The position numbers and the translations under genes were made by a program. Shown here in pieces: positions 1 through 6,146 of a DNA stretch of 7,091 nt (the stretch's first letter is position 1; each line of letters begins with the position of its first letter). The DNA is from Bacteroidales bacterium (GTDB lineage: Bacteria > Bacteroidota > Bacteroidia > Bacteroidales > UBA12481), in NCBI GenBank assembly GCA_028707745.1, contig JAQWAJ010000089.1, positions 1 through 7,091 of the forward strand. Direction: 5' to 3'. Below the pieces are notes generated by a model that saw only the letters and a list, made by a program, of their open reading frames with translations, had not been told where the DNA came from and ran no database searches.

Positions 1-61
1 GAAATCTGCAGTGGAGGAAACACTGTCTAAGGAATCGGGGAAATGAGGGTCAACCGGTTCT
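1..61. other. Unexplained sequence abutting the broken 5' end of the RND pump gene
   Basis: Recognisable RND coding sequence begins only at about position 53, reading T-G-S-V-P-D-E-D. In the same frame a TGA lies at 44-46, and the residues before it (KSAVEETLSKESGK) are charged and polar. An intact pump should have a hydrophobic transmembrane helix just before the PDED motif. Frame 1 stops at TAA 28-30. Frame 3 is open but does not resemble an RND helix. The segment holds an AACCGGTT palindrome (52-59) and a possible 7-bp stem, GAATCGG (32-38) with CCGGTTC (54-60). It may be a rearrangement or insertion junction, degenerate gene sequence, or an assembly join. Confidence 0.55.
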
Positions 62-1546
62 GTGCCTGATGAAGATATGGGAACTATTTACGTGAATGTC
101 AGCCTGCCGCCTGCCTCCTCACTGGAACGCACCGATGCTGTTACTGCTGAGGTGGAGGATGTTGCCCGCGGCATTCCGGAGGTGGGGAGCATTCTGCGGA
201 TGATCGGACAAAACATGATCGATGGCAGCGGGAGTTCTTACGGACAGGTAATTATACGGCTGAAAGACTGGAAAGAGCGGAAAGGCGTAACGAACATCGA
301 CGTGATCAACAAACTGATGGTTGGGACTGCCCATATCCGGAATGCTAAAATTGTTCCTTTATCACAGCCGACGATCTCCGGATTCGGGTCGACCAGCGGA
401 TTCTCCTTTGAGCTGCAGGATAAGGGAGGTCATACAATCCCAGAGTTTTACAAGGTGGCGCAGGATTTTCTGGCAGCCCTGGCGGATCGTCCTGAAATCA
501 GGTATGCTTCCACCTCCTTTAACCCGAACTTCCCGCAATACCTGATGTCGCTGAATGTCCCGAAAATCAAGGAAGCCGGCATGACGGTGAACGGGATCAT
601 GAGCGCCATGCAGGTATATTACGGCGGCTATTATGCATCCAACTTTAACCAGTTTGGCAAGCAATACCGGGTGATGATCCAGGCCGATTCAACCTACCGG
701 GCCAATGTCGATGGACTGAGCAAGGTATTTGTTAAGGGAAGCAATAACCAGATGGCCCCGATCACCGAGTTTGTGACCATGGCCCGCTCTTATGGACCGG
801 AGAGCTTGTCGAGGTTCAACCTATATACCTCCATGACCATAAAAGGTTCTCCGGGCGACGGGTACAGCTCGGGCGAAGCTCTTTCGACCATCAAAGAAGT
901 GGCTGACAACATGTTACCTGCCGGATACGGATATGAGTTTTCAGGGATCAGCCGTGAGGAGCAAAGCAGTAGCTCGCAGATGGTTTATATCCTTCTGCTC
1001 AGCCTGATTTTTGTTTATCTTTTGCTCTGTGCGCTGTATGACAGCTACTTACTGCCATTTGCCGTATTGCTGTCATTACCGGTGGGATTGTGCGGGATCT
1101 TTGTTTTTGCCAAGATTTTTGATATCGACAATAACATATACATGCAGATTTCGATGATCATGCTGATCGGCCTGCTGGCCAAGAATGCCATTCTGATTGT
1201 CCATTATGCCAAAGCCAGGCGCCAGAAAGGAATGTCAATCCTCGAAGCAGCCGTTGACGGGGCAAAGGCCCGGTTCAGACCGATATTGATGACCTCGCTT
1301 GCATTCATATTCGGTATTATGCCACTGATGTTTGCCACCGGGGCCGGTGCCAACGGCAACCGATCCATCGGGGTATCCGCTGTGGGCGGAATGTTGTTTG
1401 GAATTCTGTTCGGGATCCTGATTATTCCTGCCCTGTACGTCATCTTCCAGGGAATTGCCGAAAAAATAGGCGGCAATAAACAACCCCTACAACAATTACA
1501 ACAATTACAACCCTTACAACCCTTACAACTCTCCCAACCCTCCTAA
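62..1546 (+). CDS. RND (HAE1/AcrB-type) efflux transporter permease, C-terminal half; apparently 5'-truncated
   Basis: This is the inner-membrane, proton-driven subunit of a tripartite multidrug or toxin exporter; only the second half is present. It opens at the conserved PDED motif that follows the seventh transmembrane helix. Next come the second large periplasmic loop (about residues 8-300), with GFGSTSGFSFEL (residues 107-118) and a Y-x-V-x-x-Q-A-D pocket segment (202-209). Then come transmembrane helices 8-12 (about 306-325, 331-350, 360-382, 409-428, 436-463). Helix 10 carries GLLAKNAILIVHYA, whose K374 corresponds to the proton-relay lysine of AcrB. RFRPILMTSLAFIFG and ATGAGANGNRSIG are family hallmarks. 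Full-length members have about 1,000-1,050 residues, so roughly 560 are missing, including the TM4 relay aspartates. The GTG at 62 is just an open-frame start inside the conserved motif and is unlikely to be a native start. The tail from about residue 473 is repeat-derived (LQQ/LQP units). The gene may be a pseudogene unless the left edge reflects an assembly or sequence error. Confidence 0.88.
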   Translation: MPDEDMGTIYVNVSLPPASSLERTDAVTAEVEDVARGIPEVGSILRMIGQNMIDGSGSSYGQVIIRLKDWKERKGVTNIDVINKLMVGTAHIRNAKIVPLSQPTISGFGSTSGFSFELQDKGGHTIPEFYKVAQDFLAALADRPEIRYASTSFNPNFPQYLMSLNVPKIKEAGMTVNGIMSAMQVYYGGYYASNFNQFGKQYRVMIQADSTYRANVDGLSKVFVKGSNNQMAPITEFVTMARSYGPESLSRFNLYTSMTIKGSPGDGYSSGEALSTIKEVADNMLPAGYGYEFSGISREEQSSSSQMVYILLLSLIFVYLLLCALYDSYLLPFAVLLSLPVGLCGIFVFAKIFDIDNNIYMQISMIMLIGLLAKNAILIVHYAKARRQKGMSILEAAVDGAKARFRPILMTSLAFIFGIMPLMFATGAGANGNRSIGVSAVGGMLFGILFGILIIPALYVIFQGIAEKIGGNKQPLQQLQQLQPLQPLQLSQPS

Positions 1547-1547
1547 C
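1482..1547 (+). repeat. 9-bp tandem repeat forming the C-terminal codons and stop of the RND gene
   Basis: Seven 9-bp units run end to end: aacccctac, aacaattac (twice), aacccttac (twice), aactctccc and aaccctcct, followed by aac. The period of 9 keeps the reading frame, so the repeat is translated as a Leu/Gln/Pro tail (PLQQLQQLQPLQPLQLSQPS). The stop codon TAA (1544-1546) lies in the last units, and the array ends directly before the ATG of the next gene at 1548. No AcrB-type protein needs this tail. It looks like intergenic repeat DNA that replaced the ancestral stop codon. Confidence 0.9.
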
Positions 1548-2933
1548 ATGTCCCGTCATCTCAACTTCTCCATACTTCTCCTGGTTACGGCAGTGATTTT
1601 CTCCTCCTGCGGGGTGGTTACCAAGACCTATAAACAGCCCGACAATCTGACGGTCAGTAATTTGTACAGAGGTGTCAATCAAACTGATACGGCAACTCTG
1701 GCCGATATGTCCTGGCAGGATCTTTTTTCTGATCCGAAGCTTTTGACTCTGATTCAGGAGGGGTTGGACAACAATCCCGATATGCAGATTGCCCTGGAAC
1801 GGATGAATGAAGCGAAAGCCACGCTAAGACAGCGCAAGCTGGATTTTCTGCCCTCGTTGAGCGGATCGGCCCGTGGCACCCGGATGGGGCAGGATGCCAG
1901 TGCCGGTTTTCAGACTTCGACCTCCTGGGATGCGGCGCTGAAAACCAGTTGGGAAATAGATGTCTGGGGCAAACTGCTGAGTTCGAAACGAGCGGCGATG
2001 GCCTCTTATCTGGAGACCGATGCTGCACGTCGCGCAATTCAAACCGGACTGATCGCGGGGATTGCCAACTCCTACTATCTGTTACTGGCTTTGGATGAGG
2101 AACTTGCGATTACCCGGAAAACGGTGAAAATCAGGGCTGAAGATGTCGAAACGATGAAAACCCTGAAAGAATCGGCAGTGGTTAACGGTGCGGCGGTGGT
2201 GCAGAGCCAGGCCAGTCTCTATTCGGCCGAAGTAAGCATTCCCGATCTGAAACAGGCCATCCGGGAAACAGAAAATGCAATATGCGTTTTATTAGGTAAA
2301 CCATCAGGGATCATCGATCGCGGAATCCTGGCGCAGCAAATTCCGGTTGAAGAGCTGAAGACCGGTGTCCCGGGCCAGCTTTTGAGCAATCGGCCAGATG
2401 TGCTCGAAGCTGAATTTGTTTTTCGTCAGGCTTTTGAAAATGTAAATATTGCCCGGACGAACTTCTACCCTTCATTAACCATCACCGCCAACGGCGGATT
2501 GTCGGCAGCCAATCTCTCCGATTTTTTCGATCATTCGCTATTCTATAATCTGGCAGGCGGATTGGCCCAGCCCATATTTAACAACGGGCAGAACCGGGCC
2601 AATCTGAAAATTGCCAAAGCCCGGCAGGAAGAGGCTTTCATCGGATTTAAAAAATCGATCCTGAATGCCGGGGCGGAGGTGTCGGATGCACTTTTTGCCT
2701 ATCAGACGGCAGTTGAAAAAGAGGCCACCCGTGCCAAACAGATTCTGGCGCTCGAAAAGGCGGTCGATTTTACCAAAGAGTTGCTGCGCTACAATTCATC
2801 GACCAATTATACCGATGTGCTGACCTCGGAGCAGAGTTTGCTGTCGGCCCAGCTGTCGTCGGTCAGCGACCGGCTGATGAAGCTGCAATCGGTGGTGAAT
2901 CTGTACAAAGCGCTGGGCGGAGGCTGGAAATAG
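1548..2933 (+). CDS. Outer-membrane efflux lipoprotein, OprM/NodT family (TolC-like channel)
   Basis: This is the outer-membrane channel of the RND export complex, a trimeric barrel and periplasmic tunnel that receives substrate from the pump and adaptor. At 461 residues it has normal family length and looks complete. The N-terminus is a lipoprotein signal ending in the lipobox FSSC with Cys21 as lipidation site. SWQDLFSDPKL (55-65), SWEIDVWGKL (134-143), LLSNRPDV...A (278-), ARTNFYPSLTITANGG (302-317) and the terminal LYKALGGGW (452-460) match both OEP repeats of the NodT/OprM group in order. The ATG lies one base after the stop of the pump gene, so translation is probably coupled, and no Shine-Dalgarno site is visible. 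The upstream bases are the 9-bp repeat. If the pump is truly broken, this channel may be orphaned or may serve another pump. Confidence 0.95.
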   Translation: MSRHLNFSILLLVTAVIFSSCGVVTKTYKQPDNLTVSNLYRGVNQTDTATLADMSWQDLFSDPKLLTLIQEGLDNNPDMQIALERMNEAKATLRQRKLDFLPSLSGSARGTRMGQDASAGFQTSTSWDAALKTSWEIDVWGKLLSSKRAAMASYLETDAARRAIQTGLIAGIANSYYLLLALDEELAITRKTVKIRAEDVETMKTLKESAVVNGAAVVQSQASLYSAEVSIPDLKQAIRETENAICVLLGKPSGIIDRGILAQQIPVEELKTGVPGQLLSNRPDVLEAEFVFRQAFENVNIARTNFYPSLTITANGGLSAANLSDFFDHSLFYNLAGGLAQPIFNNGQNRANLKIAKARQEEAFIGFKKSILNAGAEVSDALFAYQTAVEKEATRAKQILALEKAVDFTKELLRYNSSTNYTDVLTSEQSLLSAQLSSVSDRLMKLQSVVNLYKALGGGWK

Positions 2934-2937
2934 ACAA

Positions 2938-2968
2938 GGCCGCACTCAATTATGTTTAAATTGCGGCC
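2938..2968 (+). terminator. GC-rich hairpin after the efflux genes, possible terminator
   Basis: GGCCGCA (2938-2944) pairs perfectly with TGCGGCC (2962-2968). The AT-rich interior can add a short AATT/AATT pairing. It begins five bases after the stop codon of the channel gene, the usual place for a transcription terminator. No T-run follows on the plus strand (the next bases are catataaaac), so a classical intrinsic terminator is not demonstrated. It could instead be an mRNA-stabilising 3' hairpin. Confidence 0.4.
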
Positions 2969-2987
2969 CATATAAAACATCAGAACC

Positions 2988-3347
2988 ATGGAGATCCTGA
3001 AGCCTTATATTTTACCGTTTTTGATATGCGTGGTGTTCTCACTGGCGGTGTCGAATCATGCAATAATGGTGAAAAGCGGAACCAAAAAACTGAGGAACCT
3101 GCTGGTAATCAATAGTATGGTTGGGTTTGCCGGCAACCTGGCTTTTCTGATTTTCTACGGCATTCATACAGCGTGGCAATATCCGGTGGTTCTGGGTATC
3201 GGTGGATATATTGCGGGTGGTATCATTTGGGCAACCCTGAACAGAGTGATGGGAGCAAAGGCGCAGTTTGTTCTTTCAATACCGGCTATGATTGGCTATC
3301 CCATTGCAATATTCGTCTGTTTCTCGAAACTGCTGATCACCGTATAG
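2988..3347 (+). CDS. Small four-helix integral membrane protein of unknown function
   Basis: I do not recognise a family for this 119-residue protein. Four hydrophobic stretches are visible (about residues 5-27, 37-60, 64-87 and 92-115), joined by short loops. A basic connector, KSGTKKLR (residues 29-36), lies between helices 1 and 2 and suggests that this loop is cytoplasmic. Helices 3 and 4 contain glycine-rich and small-residue stretches (LGIGGYIAGGII). There is no cleavable signal peptide and no obvious catalytic motif. The ATG at 2988 follows an A-rich leader (ataaaacatcagaacc) typical of Bacteroidota, 54 bases after the efflux channel gene and beyond the hairpin, so it may be a separate unit. 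It ends three bases before the end of the convergent sialidase gene. Steady coding character and a compact membrane topology support a real gene. Confidence 0.75.
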   Translation: MEILKPYILPFLICVVFSLAVSNHAIMVKSGTKKLRNLLVINSMVGFAGNLAFLIFYGIHTAWQYPVVLGIGGYIAGGIIWATLNRVMGAKAQFVLSIPAMIGYPIAIFVCFSKLLITV

Positions 3348-3350
3348 CCG

Positions 3351-5843
3351 CTATTTCACTACAATTCTTTCTGATTTTTCGCCGATTTTCAGGAAATAGA
3401 TTCCTGAAGGGAACTGCTGTACCGATATCCGGAGAGGAGTGCCGGGGTTCTGAACCAACACCCTGCTCATCAGTTTTCCCTGTACGTTGTAGATTTCAAC
3501 CGGGGTATTGAGCGGGAAGGTGCCGGCAACATTGACAAAATCCTCTGCCGGGTTGGGGTAAATGGTGATATCAGGATTGTTTTGTGCGATATCTTCGGCG
3601 GAGTCAACAACCCCCGAAGTCCTTCGTGTCCAGGTATCGGTACCGTTGCTCAGCCACTTCAGGGAGCATCTGACGAAATACATCTCATAGGTTTCATATT
3701 CGCCGGATTCGAAATACATCCCGATAGTCCCGTCGTTCAATGCGCAAAGGGCAGAATAGGCCGATGCCTCTTTAAAAATGGTTTTTCTGACCGGCCAGGT
3801 TTTGCCTTCGTCATAGCTGATCAGGACGCTGATATTACTCCGGGTACCGGCAAACGGGATCGAATGTAACAGCCGGTTTTTATTAAATCCGTCGGATTTT
3901 GCGGTATAGCGTATCATATCTCCGTTACAGCAGGGATCAACGATATCGGCCTGTGGGAAGGATTGGCACCAGGTCATTCCCTGGTCGTTTGAAATCGAGA
4001 ACCTTCTGATTTCCGTACTGCGGATGCTCATCAGGATTTTGCCGTTTTCGAGTTCCACGAGTTTCGATTCGTTCCCGTTTTCAGCGGCCCTGTTGGGTGA
4101 AACCTTCCAGGATTGTCCAAAATCATCAGAATAGATGATGAAGTTTGAAACTGTCCGGTCGACTTTTTCCCTGACCACCAGGGCTGCCATCAGACGGCCG
4201 CTTTTCAGCTGAGTCATCGACCCGGATGTCACAAACGCTCCCTGCCATCCTGCCGTTATGGTATTTGGCGATTCAAAACCGTAAATCTGCGGGGTGATGT
4301 CGGTTGGAACACTCCAGGTGCTGCCATGGTCGGTGCTTTTCGACTGATATATCCGGATGGGATTTGTTGGTGTGGAGGCAAAGAATCCATTGCCGCCGGC
4401 AAACAGACAGATGATTTCGGCGTTTTTCCGGTTCAGTACCAGGGCAGGATCGCCGAAACCGCTGTTGGTTTCTGCACCGGCGATGGTCACGGGATCGCTC
4501 CAGGTGCGCCCTCGGTTGGTGCTGCGGCGGACAACCACATCGATATGGTTCGGGAGGTCGGATGGATTGTCCCAGCGTTTATCGGTGGCAGTGATCAGCG
4601 CTCCGTTTTGCGCCGCAACGATAGATGGAATACGGTAGTTTTTCGATCCCCCGTCACCACCGGAAAACAGCAACTTGTGGGAAAGCAGAATGGTACGTGT
4701 TCCCTTTAGCTCAGGGATATCATGTTTCATTCCATCCCCACCGGTATAGGATACCAGTGAAGAGATGATCTGGTTGCCTTCATGAGCCGTGCAGCTGATC
4801 GAGGCAGTCACCCAAAAATAATTGGACCCCTCGGCCAGTTTCATGTTGCCGTAAATGATGGTTTTCGCACCTATCCGGGTGGCTATTCCAAATAGTTTTG
4901 CCGTATTCGGGTTGAATCTTTCAGAGGAGCCACAAGCATAAACTTTGACCGCGGCAATATCGGAAAGATCATTGGTGCCGGTGAAATCAACGGTTACACT
5001 TCTGACCGACTGCCAGGAAAAATCGGGAATAAGCCGAAACCCAACCAGCCTTTCGTTTTCATTTCCGATTGCGGTTGGGAGCAACGTCTTTAATACCCGG
5101 ATGCCATATCCGAAGAGCTGCCCGTTGTGGCCCTTGCCCGATACATCCGGGACCGTGCTGAAATCCACTTTCTCAAAATCGTACGCCGCAACCAGATTGT
5201 CAGTGGCGGCTTTTGGAGAACTGAGGTCGGTGACCAGATTGTTTGCAGTCAGCGCTCTTTTCCAGATGCGTAGCTCATCCAACTCGCCATGCCAGAATTG
5301 ATACTGAACCGGATTATTGGAATCAGTCCAGCTGCAGCCGACCATCAGGCTATAGATGTTCTCGATGGCCTGCTTGCCAATCACCGTGTTAAACACCGAG
5401 CTGATCAGTGAGCCATTGATATAAATTCTCGAACATTTCTCCGTGGCGTTGTACACCCATGCTATGTGCACCCATTTCCCCGCCTCCAGGCAGGCAATGT
5501 ATGGCGAGCTTAAATCGACATCGTGAGTATTGTGAACATGCAGCCCGATATTGGGATTGGTGCTGGTTTTGTAAGTAAAGAACTCATACCGGCTTTCAGG
5601 CGCCATGCTGTTTCCTTTGGAGATAATGCTGTACGTGGAATCAAAATCAATGGGATTCATCCTGAAGGAGAGGGTAAAGCTTTCTCCAACCTTGATATTG
5701 AAGTCTTTATGATTCGAAATTGACAAATACTGATCGAGCCCGTTAAACGTGATGAATTTGCCCTCAGGAACAACCTGAGCCACGCTTCGGGTTAAAAAGA
5801 TACCCACACCTCCCAGAAACAGGATTAGTAAAATTTTCCTCAT
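3351..5843 (-). CDS. Secreted GH33 exo-alpha-sialidase with N-terminal LamG-like domain and T9SS sorting tail
   Basis: The protein should hydrolyse terminal sialic acids from glycoconjugates outside the cell. Its 830 residues comprise a signal peptide (1 to about 23, ending VAQ), a LamG/concanavalin-type domain (about 28-225, with LDELRIWKRAL near its end), a BNR-associated neuraminidase N domain (about 262-368), the six-bladed sialidase domain (about 385-735), and a T9SS type-A sorting domain (about 755-830: ITIYPNPAEDFVNV, GIYFLKI, final VVK). The catalytic set appears complete: arginine triad R404 (YRIP), R608, R668; acid/base D429; nucleophile pair Y696 and E592; and E712. There are five Asp-box motifs at 441-448 (Asn replaces Asp), 503-510, 572-579, 618-625 and 676-683. 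The ATG at 5843 leads directly into MRKILLILFLGG, a good signal start. Upstream is repeat DNA with no recognisable promoter; its nearest same-strand neighbour is the TonB receptor. Hydrolase versus trans-sialidase activity cannot be told from sequence. Confidence 0.95.
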   Translation of the reverse strand: MRKILLILFLGGVGIFLTRSVAQVVPEGKFITFNGLDQYLSISNHKDFNIKVGESFTLSFRMNPIDFDSTYSIISKGNSMAPESRYEFFTYKTSTNPNIGLHVHNTHDVDLSSPYIACLEAGKWVHIAWVYNATEKCSRIYINGSLISSVFNTVIGKQAIENIYSLMVGCSWTDSNNPVQYQFWHGELDELRIWKRALTANNLVTDLSSPKAATDNLVAAYDFEKVDFSTVPDVSGKGHNGQLFGYGIRVLKTLLPTAIGNENERLVGFRLIPDFSWQSVRSVTVDFTGTNDLSDIAAVKVYACGSSERFNPNTAKLFGIATRIGAKTIIYGNMKLAEGSNYFWVTASISCTAHEGNQIISSLVSYTGGDGMKHDIPELKGTRTILLSHKLLFSGGDGGSKNYRIPSIVAAQNGALITATDKRWDNPSDLPNHIDVVVRRSTNRGRTWSDPVTIAGAETNSGFGDPALVLNRKNAEIICLFAGGNGFFASTPTNPIRIYQSKSTDHGSTWSVPTDITPQIYGFESPNTITAGWQGAFVTSGSMTQLKSGRLMAALVVREKVDRTVSNFIIYSDDFGQSWKVSPNRAAENGNESKLVELENGKILMSIRSTEIRRFSISNDQGMTWCQSFPQADIVDPCCNGDMIRYTAKSDGFNKNRLLHSIPFAGTRSNISVLISYDEGKTWPVRKTIFKEASAYSALCALNDGTIGMYFESGEYETYEMYFVRCSLKWLSNGTDTWTRRTSGVVDSAEDIAQNNPDITIYPNPAEDFVNVAGTFPLNTPVEIYNVQGKLMSRVLVQNPGTPLRISVQQFPSGIYFLKIGEKSERIVVK

Positions 5844-5856
5844 TCATTCCAATTCC

Positions 5857-5910
5857 AAGTACCAAAAGTGCCTAAAGTACTTCAAGTGCCTAAAGTGCCT
5901 AAAGTTAAGC
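5857..5910 (+). repeat. 9-bp tandem repeat, array 1 (6 units)
   Basis: The units are aagtaccaa, aagtgccta, aagtacttc, aagtgccta (twice) and aagttaagc. The first 36 bases are identical to the first 36 bases of array 2 (5958-5993), 101 bases away. The unit aagtactt is itself a perfect 8-bp palindrome. Confidence 0.92.
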
Positions 5911-5956
5911 AATGAGCGGGACTTGGAGAAATCCGGAGACGTGCGGCTTCCAACGG
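5902..5956 (+). repeat. Duplicated spacer module, copy 1
   Basis: This 55-base stretch starts at the last unit of array 1. It aligns without gaps to 6039-6093 with about 42 of 55 identical bases by eye, most differences being transitions. Together with the arrays it shows that a whole array-plus-spacer unit was duplicated and then diverged. No coding role is seen. Confidence 0.8.
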
Positions 5957-5957
5957 A

Positions 5958-6047
5958 AAGTACCAAAAGTGCCTAAAGTACTTCAAGTGCCTAGAGTGAA
6001 TAGAGTGCCTAAAGTACTTCAAGTGCCTAAAGTACTTAAAGTTACGC
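5958..6047 (+). repeat. 9-bp tandem repeat, array 2 (10 units)
   Basis: Ten consecutive units match aagtNNNNN with little drift: aagtaccaa, aagtgccta, aagtacttc, aagtgccta, gagtgaata, gagtgccta, aagtacttc, aagtgccta, aagtactta and aagttacgc. The 9-base register is kept throughout. Confidence 0.92.
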
Positions 6048-6093
6048 ATTGGGCGTGACTTTGAGAAATTTGGAAATGTGTGGCATCCAACCT
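6039..6093 (+). repeat. Duplicated spacer module, copy 2
   Basis: Second copy of the 55-base module found at 5902-5956. It again begins in the last unit of a 9-bp array and ends with a conserved ATCCAAC/TTCCAAC-like edge. Gap-free alignment despite about 24% divergence suggests an old duplication or constraint on length. Confidence 0.8.
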
Positions 6094-6106
6094 CCGCCTT
6101 CTTCAA

Positions 6107-6145
6107 CTTTAAGTACTTGAAGTACTCTAAGTACTTTAGGCACTT
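6107..6145 (-). repeat. 9-bp tandem repeat, array 3, inverted relative to arrays 1 and 2
   Basis: Read on the minus strand the units are aagtgccta, aagtactta, gagtacttc and aagtactta, then aag, so the same family lies in opposite orientation. It starts one base after the stop codon of the TonB receptor gene. Confidence 0.9.
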
Positions 6146-6146
6146 C

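Larger units (their letters stand above)
6021..6145. repeat. 18-bp perfect inverted repeat (6021-6038 with 6128-6145)
   Basis: Array 2 segment aagtgcctaaagtactta at 6021-6038 is exactly the reverse complement of 6128-6145 in array 3, with 89 bases between. In a minus-strand transcript this would let the 3' end of the receptor mRNA form a stem right after its stop codon. It could act as a terminator-like or mRNA-protecting structure between receptor and sialidase. No T-run follows, so a role as intrinsic terminator is not shown. Confidence 0.7.
5844..6146. other. Intergenic region filled by repeats between TonB receptor and sialidase
   Basis: This 303-bp gap has no convincing gene. Open frames on both strands translate to K-Y-F-R-H-L type repeats, as expected from 9-bp repeats in a gap. 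The content is three repeat arrays plus two related spacers. No TAnnTTTG/TTTG Bacteroidota promoter pair was found on the minus strand. The arrays run from 13 bases before the sialidase ATG to one base past the receptor stop codon, so almost no unique sequence is left. Confidence 0.85.

Noticed and set aside
1..61. 3' end of a group II intron (domain V-like stem GAATCGG/CCGGTTC followed by TGTG)
   Set aside because: The candidate hairpin spans only 29 bases instead of about 34, lacks the conserved AGC/GAAA layout, and runs directly into pump coding sequence with no domain VI or branch-point A. The resemblance is too weak to call.
1482..1547. CRISPR-like array
   Set aside because: The units are 9 bases long and contiguous, without unique spacers.
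2951..2958. TATGTTTA as a Bacteroidota -7 promoter box (TAnnTTTG) for the small membrane protein
   Set aside because: The last base mismatches, no TTTG -33 element lies at the right distance, and the bases fall in the loop of the 2938-2968 hairpin.
3344..3354. ATAG-CCG-CTAT inverted repeat at the convergent gene ends as a bidirectional terminator
   Set aside because: The arms are only four bases and arise from the two facing stop codons; no stable stem is possible.
4326..4709. Plus-strand open frames inside the sialidase gene
   Set aside because: They are antisense to strongly conserved sialidase motifs, including YRIP and the first two Asp boxes, and show no family resemblance.
5882..6106. 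Open frame on the minus strand (74 codons) in the receptor-sialidase gap
   Set aside because: It translates the 9-bp repeats (F-R-H-L-K-Y-F type) and the duplicated spacer, and the two spacer copies are read in different frames. There is no sign of selection for protein.
5857..6145. CRISPR array or transposon terminal repeats
   Set aside because: There are no unique spacers between equal repeats of CRISPR length, and no transposase or target duplication lies inside the inverted arms.
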